DNA of 64,000 nucleotides, taken from NCBI GenBank assembly GCA_947259885.1, contig CAMYNW010000013.1, positions 1 to 64,000 on the forward strand, given 5' to 3'. The notes under the pieces were generated by a model. It was not told the DNA's origin, ran no database searches, and was given only the letters and a program-made list of their open reading frames with translations. Below, in pieces: positions 44,658 through 52,391 of this stretch. Every line of letters begins with the position of its first letter. Within the stretch, counting starts at the first letter, position 1. The DNA comes from an uncultured Gammaproteobacteria bacterium. Lineage in GTDB: Bacteria > Pseudomonadota > Gammaproteobacteria > Arenicellales > Poriferihabitantaceae. The translations under genes were made by a program, and so were the position numbers.

Positions 44658-44807
44658 TACGATAGACAGATACCACGATTGGCATCATAACTCTTGGGAC
44701 GCTGAAAATGCTTTGGAACAATTTGAGTTTTGTTGCGTATTTTTCTATGAAAAATCATTGCTAATGCCACTGTAAATTTGAATACGCCCAATGATCAGGT
44801 CACCAAA

Positions 44808-46502
44808 TTAACTTTTAGTGTATTGATTTTGCTGCAGTTCTTCAATCATGGTTGCCATTTCCCGTATCGTCGGATTTTCGAAAAAAAAATGCAGAGGCAG
44901 TTCGACTCGAAAGGTATCTCGGACACGATTAAGTAATTGTACTGCCAATAAGGAATGTCCACCCATTTCAAAAAAGGTATTAAGCATATTTGCCGCGTTG
45001 ATGTGGAATACGTCAGCCAGTATACCGACGAGTTTTTTTTCGGTTGTGGTTTTAGGATAGCTGGATTCTTCAGTCTTCAGGAAAGTCTGTTCGGGTTCGG
45101 ATAGAGCGGCTCGATCCGCTGTTCTATTTGATGAGAGGGGAACATTCTCCAGGGATTCATGCGTTTTCTGAGTGATTAGAATTAAGTTATCGATCTGTTC
45201 CTCAGGGCTTTCAATGATTTGATCAAGTAGATGAAGATATTGACTAGCCATCTCCTCAATTCTGGCTCTGTGAAAGATGTCACGGTTATATGTCCACGTG
45301 AAACCCAGCCCGTCTGAAGTGTGAGTTATATATAGAGCGATGTCGAGTCTCGTATAGTCTACGGCAAGTGACTGCTTCTCGACATGCAGTTCTTTCATTT
45401 TCAGGCCTTGCCCAGATTCTGAGAACATGTTGATGAGCACTTGGAAGAACGGCAGGCGACTTGGATCTCTTTCCGGCTGGATTTCTTCAATTATTTTTTC
45501 GAAGGGGATATTGGCGGCATAGGCTCTTAGTGCTACTTCTTTGATCTTTGTTAACAATGCTTTGAATGAGCCATCTTCAGGGAACTTAGTGCGCAATACT
45601 AAAGTGTTTAAGAATAAGCCCTGCATTCTTTCGGTTTCAGTTTGGTTCCGCCCGGAGACAGGCGTGCCAACCACAATGTCTTTCTGTCCAGTTAATTTGC
45701 TCAACAAAACTTTGAATGCAGCGAGCAGCATCATGAAAAGGGTTACCTCATTCTGGGTCGCCGCATTTTGAAGCTGACCGGTCTTTTCCTGAGGATACGT
45801 TTCTTTGAGACTTGACCCCTTGAAAGTCTGTATTCTAGGACGTGGTCCGTCCATGGGCAGATCCAAAGCTGGACAGTCTTGTAAATGCGATTTCCAATAA
45901 GCCAACTTCCTCAGGTAACCTCTTCCATCAAGTTTTTGTCGCTGCTGAATGCTGTAATCAGGATAAGTTAGAGTAAGTTCGGAGAGCACTGGTATCTGGT
46001 TTGTGACAAAGGCAGAGTAACAAATTCCCAATTCTTCCAGCAGGAGTTCCAAAGACGTGCAATCTGAAATAATGTTGTGCTGGGTAATGACAAGAATTGA
46101 CTCGCCAGGGTGGACTTGTATAACCCAGATGCGAATTAATAATTCTTGATCTAACCGGAAAGGTTGTCGGATTCTATTAGTTACGGCCTCTTCAACAGTC
46201 GCATCCAGGGCCTTATCGGGTGTGTTTTGCAGATCTATGTATTCGATCCCAAGTTCAGCATGCTTATTAACATATTGATAAGGAACACCATTCGACACCG
46301 GAAAAGTAGTTCTCAGTGACTCATGTCGGGCTAATAAAAAATCCAAACTCTGTTCAACGGCATCCCGGTGGAGTCGACCTTTTAGCTTGAAGGCGGCGGA
46401 CGTATTGAAGGCGGGATTACGGGGATTGAGCTGGTCTAGTATCCAGAAACCCTCCTGCGCACAAGATAAAGGGTATAAATTTGTGATAGATTTTGAAGGC
46501 AT
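44808..46502 (-). CDS. NRPS-like condensation-carrier (C-T) protein without adenylation domain
   Basis: A 564-residue protein. Residues about 5-440 form a condensation domain (LYPLSCAQEGFWILDQLNP start, RHESLRTTF, GTPVSGRNQTETERMQGLFL). About 480-560 is a carrier domain with phosphopantetheine Ser517 in FFEMGGHSLLAVQLL. The HHxxxDG active-site motif reads HNIISDC (H142, N143, D147, C148): the second, catalytic His is Asn and the Gly is Cys. It may have unusual chemistry, or a structural role. With no A domain, its carrier would be loaded in trans, possibly by the CapK-like enzyme. Confidence 0.88.
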   Translation of the reverse strand: MPSKSITNLYPLSCAQEGFWILDQLNPRNPAFNTSAAFKLKGRLHRDAVEQSLDFLLARHESLRTTFPVSNGVPYQYVNKHAELGIEYIDLQNTPDKALDATVEEAVTNRIRQPFRLDQELLIRIWVIQVHPGESILVITQHNIISDCTSLELLLEELGICYSAFVTNQIPVLSELTLTYPDYSIQQRQKLDGRGYLRKLAYWKSHLQDCPALDLPMDGPRPRIQTFKGSSLKETYPQEKTGQLQNAATQNEVTLFMMLLAAFKVLLSKLTGQKDIVVGTPVSGRNQTETERMQGLFLNTLVLRTKFPEDGSFKALLTKIKEVALRAYAANIPFEKIIEEIQPERDPSRLPFFQVLINMFSESGQGLKMKELHVEKQSLAVDYTRLDIALYITHTSDGLGFTWTYNRDIFHRARIEEMASQYLHLLDQIIESPEEQIDNLILITQKTHESLENVPLSSNRTADRAALSEPEQTFLKTEESSYPKTTTEKKLVGILADVFHINAANMLNTFFEMGGHSLLAVQLLNRVRDTFRVELPLHFFFENPTIREMATMIEELQQNQYTKS

Positions 46503-46924
46503 TGATTAAGAGATTTAGTTATATCGCATGTAAATCTCTAGTTCAGAGCAATGTATATCAGTTAGTATACATGTGAACCATTTCAGGAATACACGTGAGC
46601 GCGATCAGGACACCAAACACAATTACGTGTTTTGCGTTCGATTAACACATCGCGGTCTTAAAAAAGCAAACGCCGACAGACTCCCAGCCATCAACCCCTC
46701 AATAAGAAATAATAGCTGCAACCATGATTCTTGCTCGACCGCCTGTAACAAGTCTGTATGCAGCCATGTATAACAAACAATAATTTTAACTGATTTGGAT
46801 GACTAAATCCCTGATTTTGTATTAGGAGCGGCAAGCATATTCCGCCGAAGCAGTGTTGATGAATTTTTTCTTATCCACAAAATTAATATGGAGAACACAT
46901 AATTCTTGATCGATTACCGAGTGG
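46503..46924. other. 422 bp gap inside the biosynthetic cluster
   Basis: AT-rich, without a supportable gene on either strand and without the dispersed repeats. It separates the C-T gene from the methyltransferase gene, and may hold a separate minus-strand promoter for the C-T and dioxygenase genes; I could not pick one out with confidence. Confidence 0.4.
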
Positions 46925-47761
46925 TCATTTAGTTCCTGCCCCTATAATTGCCGGCATTGGGACTCGGTACACACCATCGGACATAAAGTATTGCTTCAAT
47001 CCTAATTCGATGGCATTAGCAATGGCAATTCGAGCAGATCGATTTTGGGCCTCCAACAAACCTCTAGCGCGGACCCCCCCTTTCATTATTGCAGCTTCCA
47101 GGTCTCGCGCATCATTTAGCTCCCATTCCTGTTTGATTATCTTAGCCGTTACCTCCTTGAATCCCGTTTCTTCTAGTGCTCCTACCATTTTCTTCTTTTG
47201 GCTAAATTGAAAAGAATCTGGTCCATCTGGTAAAGGTACAGCGAGATCCCCATGTTTTTTTATCGATGCAAATAGAAGACCAACACCATTCATTGGCGTT
47301 GGCCGCTCCCAAACACTAATGCTGACCCGACCCCCGGTCTTGAGCACCCGTCGCATCTCCGATAATGCCTTTTGCGGCTCTGCAACATGAATAACACCGT
47401 AACCGCACACTACTGCATCGAAGCTACCATCATCAAAGGGTAATGACTGCGCATCACCTACCAGAAAAGAAGCCTTGGGAACATTTCGCATCGCAATCCC
47501 AATCATTTGTTTGCAAAAGTCGAGGCCAAGTACACTGGCTTCCCGTTTAACTACTGCAGCTGCTAGCATGCCAGGTCCTGTACAGACATCTAAGACATTT
47601 ATGTGTTTTCTAACTCCAGCGGCGTCTAAAGTGGCAGATACCGTTTGACTGGTGAGGGGAGCGTAATGCTGCTCATACCCCTCGCTAACAACCATCCAAC
47701 CATCCCGCTCGTATCTGGTAAAGTCTTGTGGATTCTTAGAGGCTTCTATTAATAGATTCAA
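46925..47761 (-). CDS. Class I SAM-dependent methyltransferase, UbiE-like
   Basis: A 278-residue Rossmann-fold methyltransferase. Motif I is NVLDVCTGPGMLAAAVVKRE (about 55-74), followed by VLGLDFCKQMIGIA, DAQSLPFDDGSFDAVVCGYG and RRVLKTGGRVSISVWERP. Such enzymes methylate O, N or C atoms of small molecules. Its position between the acyl-activating genes and the C-T gene suggests tailoring of the cluster product. Confidence 0.88.
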   Translation of the reverse strand: MNLLIEASKNPQDFTRYERDGWMVVSEGYEQHYAPLTSQTVSATLDAAGVRKHINVLDVCTGPGMLAAAVVKREASVLGLDFCKQMIGIAMRNVPKASFLVGDAQSLPFDDGSFDAVVCGYGVIHVAEPQKALSEMRRVLKTGGRVSISVWERPTPMNGVGLLFASIKKHGDLAVPLPDGPDSFQFSQKKKMVGALEETGFKEVTAKIIKQEWELNDARDLEAAIMKGGVRARGLLEAQNRSARIAIANAIELGLKQYFMSDGVYRVPMPAIIGAGTK

Positions 47762-47832
47762 TTTCTATAGATTGCGCTAGCATATTTTATTAGTTTAGGT
47801 GCGTATAGACTACTAACATCTCGAGGCAAACT

Positions 47833-49542
47833 TTAAGGTGAATTAGAGTCACAAACTGCATTTGATGCTTCTGAGATTTCGCCAAGTAGTTTGTTTCGAG
47901 AGCGATTGCGAGAGAGTTTTCCACTGGTGGTCTTCTCAATCCAGCCTTTTTCCCGAAACAAGACTTGTTTGACCCACACTGATATTTCCTTCTGAACCTT
48001 CTCTTGCAACTCCCTCTGCACTCGTATTTTTATGTCGTTATTGTTGTCGTTAAGTTCGCAAACTACTATGAGCTTTTCGGTTCCAAGTTGTTCATCCGGT
48101 AAGCCCAATGCGACCAATCGGCCAGCTCTAATTCCTGGGATAGCAGCTGCACTGCGCTCTACCTGCTCAGGATTAATATTGTTACCACCAATAATTATGA
48201 TATCTTTCTTTCGTCCAGTGACCGTTAACCAGCCATCAGCAAGGTATCCCATATCTCCAGTACGATAAAATCCATTATAAAAGTCGCTTTGCGGCAAATT
48301 CTGGTCGGGGTAGGATCGAGTAATCAGGCAATCACCTTTTATTCCAATTTCTCCTATAAGGCGATCCGGGCGAACCTGCCCGTTTTCATCAAAAATACAT
48401 ATTGTCGTGCCTTCAAGAGCTTTCCCACAGGAAACAAAAGTCTGAGATCCAGCACTGTCCTTCTGTTGTAGCTGCGCGATTCCGTCCTTATTGATGGCAC
48501 GCATCGATAGCGTTTCTTCTCGTAGGGGAGTTTTTTGCGGACTTATCGCGACACAAAGACAGTTTTCAGCCATTCCAAAACTTCCATTCATTACGTTATC
48601 TGTTAGTCCGAAGGATTCAAAGCGCTTTCTGAACGTCAGCCAAGCATCTGGAGTAATTGGTTCGCCTGAGTTAGCGATTAGACGAAGAGTCTTTAGAGAC
48701 AGGCCATCCATTTGCTCATCAGTGACTCGACTTGCCATATAGAGAAAGCCAAAGTTTGGCCAACGACTAATGGATCCTTGATGACGATCTATCGCTTGAA
48801 AAAAGGTAACTGGCTTTCTCAACCAAGTTCTTGGACTCATCAAGACCGAGTGAATTCCTTGACTCAAAGGCATCAGAAGATTGCTGACAAGTCCCTGGTC
48901 ATGATACAGCGGTGACCATGAAACAGAAACATCTTCTGGCTGCAAATCGATTGCTTTCGCGTAGCGATTGACCTGCTGATACAAAGCATACTGAGTCACC
49001 ATCAGCCCTTTTGGCACACCCGTTGTACCACTTGAATACTGGACAAAGGCAGTTTCCGCAATATCACATTCTGCAATAAAGCTTTCAATATCTAAGTGAA
49101 GTGCATTTTGAGGAACGATTTCCTCTGCGGTCACAATCTTACTGCTGATTGCCCTGAAAAAGGGGGCCAGCGATTCCTTTAGCTTGGGTGTAGTAACTAA
49201 AAACCGGGCGTTGTTTAACTTGAATCGATCTCGTAAAGCTTGGTGAGCGGCTTGGCTGTTACCCGTTACAGACAAAGGAAGGATAGCTGGAAGTGCTCCA
49301 AGCATTGTTGTTCCAAGAAATAGGGGAACAAGTTGTACTAAATTATCCATAAGAAGAAAGACTAAGTCTCCCTTTTCAGCGCCTAGCCGAACAAGGGAGT
49401 CAGCCCAGCCCCGTGACTCGTTTAATAATCCCTGGTAGTTCAGCGTAGTCTCACGCCCGGATTGCTCAACGATCGTAAGAGCTTTTGCCTCTGGAGCTAA
49501 CGTCGCATGTTTCAGAATTTGGGTGATTACTGAATATTCCAC
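47833..49542 (-). CDS. Fatty-acyl-AMP ligase-like adenylating enzyme
   Basis: A 569-residue adenylate-forming enzyme. Motifs are VQYSSGTTGVPKGLMVT, VSWSPLYHDQGLVSNLL, SFGMAEN, FYRTGDMGYLADGWLTVTGR and TTSGKLSRNRSR. The LYHDQGL segment and the AGRLVALGLPDEQLGTEKLI region resemble fatty-acyl-AMP ligases that load acyl groups on carrier proteins. It lies 9 bp after the CapK-like gene and is in the same apparent operon as the free ACP. Acyl-CoA ligase activity is the alternative. Confidence 0.84.
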   Translation of the reverse strand: MEYSVITQILKHATLAPEAKALTIVEQSGRETTLNYQGLLNESRGWADSLVRLGAEKGDLVFLLMDNLVQLVPLFLGTTMLGALPAILPLSVTGNSQAAHQALRDRFKLNNARFLVTTPKLKESLAPFFRAISSKIVTAEEIVPQNALHLDIESFIAECDIAETAFVQYSSGTTGVPKGLMVTQYALYQQVNRYAKAIDLQPEDVSVSWSPLYHDQGLVSNLLMPLSQGIHSVLMSPRTWLRKPVTFFQAIDRHQGSISRWPNFGFLYMASRVTDEQMDGLSLKTLRLIANSGEPITPDAWLTFRKRFESFGLTDNVMNGSFGMAENCLCVAISPQKTPLREETLSMRAINKDGIAQLQQKDSAGSQTFVSCGKALEGTTICIFDENGQVRPDRLIGEIGIKGDCLITRSYPDQNLPQSDFYNGFYRTGDMGYLADGWLTVTGRKKDIIIIGGNNINPEQVERSAAAIPGIRAGRLVALGLPDEQLGTEKLIVVCELNDNNNDIKIRVQRELQEKVQKEISVWVKQVLFREKGWIEKTTSGKLSRNRSRNKLLGEISEASNAVCDSNSP

Positions 49543-49551
49543 CTGAGCGTC

Positions 49552-50850
49552 TTATTCAGCTTCTTGATTTTGAGCGCTTTCATGAGGAAGAAACAGCCGC
49601 CTCTTTCCAAAGATTTCGCCAGGAATCCTATCGACGGTATTTAGCTTCCATTCAATCGTGGACAAGACGGTTTTCTGCAGCTCTAATTTTAGCAACTGCA
49701 GCACATCTGACGATTCAACGTTTGGGGGAAGGACTACATCAATGGTGACATGATAAGGCTGATCCTCCCGCACTTGATACTGAAGGGGAAAGGGGACCTG
49801 GCCAAAGGCCATATTTAAAACATGACATGTCAACCATTCTCCGCTTTTGAGTTTCATGCGTTCAACAATTCTCCCATCTATCGAAGCAAGGCAAGGAAGC
49901 GAACGACCACAATTGCAAGGCTCTTCTTGCCATGATGCGAGATCACCGATGTCGTAACGAATAAGCGGAACGGGTGTTGAAGATAAATCGGTAATCACAA
50001 CACGGCCGACTTCTCCGGGAGCCACAGGTCCACCCTGAGAATCAAGAATTTCAACCACTACGTTTTCAACGTTCACATGGTAGCCCTGTACCTCACTACA
50101 CTGCCACGCAATCCCAGAACTACATTCCCTGGCCGCATAGTGATCAATAGGAACGCAGCCAAACGCTCGTTTACAAAGTCTACGCCCAGACAGTGTTAAA
50201 TTGTCCCCATTAGTAAATATATTCTTTAAACTCTCCGGTGCCTTCCGGCCGCGCTCCATCAACTCTAAACTGAGATACTCCAGTGTCGCAGGTGTCATAA
50301 TGATCGCATTTGGTTTAGCGGATTCAATTTCTTCAATGAGGGTGGAGACAGATGTCATCATAGAAATATCCAGGGCGCGCCCTAGTGTCCTGGCGGCCCC
50401 GACTGGAACGGTTACCAGTCGTAAATACCGATCGTGTGACTGTAGACCTGCGGCTTTAAGCCACCGTCTCCAGAGTGGAAATGTCAATTTCGCGTCATAG
50501 GATTGATCACGCCAAACGGTCACACTTGGCCCTGAAGTTCCCGTTGTGTGGGAAGAAGTAGCGGGAAAAGAGTGAACTCTTAATCCGTTATGTTCAGCAT
50601 CGACCAGATCCTGACGTTTCATCAGGGGTAGACGATAGAAATCCTCTAAACTCGAATTTTTTTGTGGAATAACACCCGCCACTCGAAATCGCGACGCGTG
50701 GAAAGGTATATGTTCGTATGACCATGCAAGCAAAGACTTTAATTTCAACCATTGCTCGTCAAGCAAATCAGCTCGAGGTCGCCATTGTGATGATTCAAAA
50801 TATTCGCAAGCTTCGAGCATTTCTCTTGCACTTACTCGACCTTTTGGCAT
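49552..50850 (-). CDS. CapK/PaaK-type adenylate-forming enzyme
   Basis: A 432-residue protein of the phenylacetate-CoA ligase/CapK group, which are minimal adenylating enzymes. The P-loop is TTGTSGPSVTVWRDQ, the hinge motif HYAARECSSGIAW, and the ATP-binding YDIGDLASW; a CNCGRSLPCL Cys motif is characteristic of the group. It could activate an aryl or amino acid and load a carrier protein in trans. It starts 50 bp after the acp stop and is followed 9 bp later by the acyl-AMP-ligase-like gene. Confidence 0.83.
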   Translation of the reverse strand: MPKGRVSAREMLEACEYFESSQWRPRADLLDEQWLKLKSLLAWSYEHIPFHASRFRVAGVIPQKNSSLEDFYRLPLMKRQDLVDAEHNGLRVHSFPATSSHTTGTSGPSVTVWRDQSYDAKLTFPLWRRWLKAAGLQSHDRYLRLVTVPVGAARTLGRALDISMMTSVSTLIEEIESAKPNAIIMTPATLEYLSLELMERGRKAPESLKNIFTNGDNLTLSGRRLCKRAFGCVPIDHYAARECSSGIAWQCSEVQGYHVNVENVVVEILDSQGGPVAPGEVGRVVITDLSSTPVPLIRYDIGDLASWQEEPCNCGRSLPCLASIDGRIVERMKLKSGEWLTCHVLNMAFGQVPFPLQYQVREDQPYHVTIDVVLPPNVESSDVLQLLKLELQKTVLSTIEWKLNTVDRIPGEIFGKRRLFLPHESAQNQEAE

Positions 50851-50900
50851 TCTAATGTCTCGACTTAGTTGCTCTGCTTATTTCAATTAAAATCAAAGTC

Positions 50901-51155
50901 TTAAGAAAAAACCTCCTCTTTTTCCAGGCCTCGAATCCAATTCGCCAAGGTCTCTACACTGTGAAATCCCTCAATAGGGAGTTCTTCGGGATCGACCACA
51001 ACACGAAAGTGTTCTTCTATAAAAGCAACAATCTGAAGTACATTAAAAGAATCAACTATCCCCTGACCAAGTAACGGTGTGTCTTTTTGAATATCTGCGT
51101 TACTGATTTGAGCAACATAGTCGGTCAACTCATCGCAAATTTTTTCGTGGTTCAT
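50901..51155 (-). CDS. Free-standing acyl carrier protein
   Basis: An 84-residue acidic four-helix protein with the phosphopantetheine site GIVDSFNVLQIV (Ser36 following Asp35) and the carrier helix EEHFRVVVDPEELP. Family ACPs usually have DSL; DSF is a variant seen in secondary metabolism. It is the first gene of the cluster operon and probably carries the acyl starter. No dedicated phosphopantetheinyl transferase is in the window. Confidence 0.88.
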   Translation of the reverse strand: MNHEKICDELTDYVAQISNADIQKDTPLLGQGIVDSFNVLQIVAFIEEHFRVVVDPEELPIEGFHSVETLANWIRGLEKEEVFS

Positions 51156-51656
51156 AGTAGTCTCTGTAAGTTAATGATGCGATCCGTGTCAAGTGAAGGA
51201 AGTATAAAGCACATGTCTGTGTGTTTAACAGAGACTTATCGAGGTGTGTAGCGGTTGGAATTTGTTCGATTTGGAATGGCAAACTAGAGAATACCGCACG
51301 GTTAAAGCTAACAGCATTAGCGAGTGGATAAATCTCTGTGTTTATAAAAACTGGAAACGAAAGAATCGCATCTCATTAAGATTAGCGAACTCGATACACG
51401 ATTTTCAGGAACGACAGAAGAAAACTTGTTGCAACCATTAATAATATCTTGATTGACCTGTAACAGGTATCGCACATTTGATTCTGGATCTCTTAGAATT
51501 GACTTAGGGATACATATCGACTTGGGTTCGGCGATGAGATACTGGACCGGGTGCCGCGTGCTTGCTTCAGTACGCCCAAGACAGGGATAAAGACAGCGAA
51601 GGTCAATGGACTGCTTGAACAGCAATAGCGGACCCAATTGTTATTGCATAAATTAC
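51156..51656. promoter_or_regulatory. Divergent intergenic region between the cluster and the TetR-RND operon
   Basis: No supportable gene. On the minus strand a good -10 (TATACT, 51201-51206) lies 45 bp before the acp start, with a poor -35. An interrupted dyad, GTCTCTG (51160-51166) and CAGAGAC (51229-51235), brackets it, so a regulator may bind there. From about 51505 to 51630 a plus-strand frame (GFGDEILDRVPRACFSTPKT) is open but has no start codon or recognised family, and may be a gene relic. Confidence 0.4.
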
Positions 51657-51686
51657 TTGACATACCGAACGGTCGGTTTGTAGACT
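51657..51686 (+). promoter_or_regulatory. Promoter and TetR-type operator before the regulator gene
   Basis: A consensus -35 TTGACA (51657-51662) and a -10-like TAGACT (51681-51686) are 18 bp apart. The spacer carries the inverted repeat ACCGA-ACGG-TCGGT (51664-51677), typical of TetR-family operators, so autorepression is likely. The ATG is only 8 bases after the -10, so the mRNA may be nearly leaderless. Confidence 0.7.
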
Positions 51687-51693
51687 CGGGCCT

Positions 51694-52347
51694 ATGGAAC
51701 AACTCGCCGAATATCCAAAACAGAGCGCCTGGTGGCAGAGCTGGCACCAGGAACCACCTGAAAATACCCGGGATAAAATACTGTATGCCGCGTTCTGCGA
51801 AGTACATCTGAACGGGTTTCAGGCCGCCAGTATTCAGAACATCATCAATAGCGCAGGCGTCACCAAAGGCGCGTTGTATCACTATTTCTCAAGCAAGGAT
51901 GAAATTGGCTATGCGCTGCTCGACGAGATTTTCACGCAATATATTGAAAATACTTTTATAGAAGTAATGCGGGATACAGATGATCCCATTGCAGTGTTGG
52001 TCAAACATCTTAATGAAACCGGCGCACAGATGAGCGAAGAGGACATTGCTTTGGGCTGTCCGCTGGATCATTTCTCACAGGAGATGGCACCAATCGATAC
52101 GGAATTTCAAAAACGGCTGGATCATTTGTATAAGAAAAAACATACCGCCCTGGTCGATGCTTTGAAACGGGGCCAAGAGGCCGGCAATGTCACCCGTGAT
52201 GTTGCTGCAGAATCTATTGCCATGATGATCAACGCCACCATGCAGGGTTGCATGGCCATGGCAAAAAATTCCCGCAGCCTTGAAATGCTGATGCAATGTG
52301 GCGCTGGTCTCATTCACTACCTTGAGCAGCTCAGGCCGTCAATCTGA
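51694..52347 (+). CDS. TetR/AcrR-family transcriptional regulator
   Basis: A 217-residue repressor. The helix-turn-helix is in ASIQNIINSAGVTKGALYHYF (about 48-68), after the usual NTRDKILYAAFCEVHLNGF lead. The C-terminal ligand domain includes ALGCPLDHFSQEM, found in the TetR_C_11/YcdC-like group. It precedes an RND exporter operon and faces the biosynthetic cluster, so it may control either or both. Confidence 0.92.
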   Translation: MEQLAEYPKQSAWWQSWHQEPPENTRDKILYAAFCEVHLNGFQAASIQNIINSAGVTKGALYHYFSSKDEIGYALLDEIFTQYIENTFIEVMRDTDDPIAVLVKHLNETGAQMSEEDIALGCPLDHFSQEMAPIDTEFQKRLDHLYKKKHTALVDALKRGQEAGNVTRDVAAESIAMMINATMQGCMAMAKNSRSLEMLMQCGAGLIHYLEQLRPSI

Positions 52348-52391
52348 GCACGCTCTAACCAATAAACCTAATAATCAACAGGGTAAAAATA

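Noticed and set aside
46573..46773. Small plus-strand gene inside the cluster gap
   Set aside because: Starts with a non-ATG codon, has no ribosome-binding site, and its composition is not protein-like.
51317..51637. Minus-strand 106-residue gene upstream of acp
   Set aside because: No ribosome-binding site or family features, and it overlaps the TetR promoter region; probably a chance frame.
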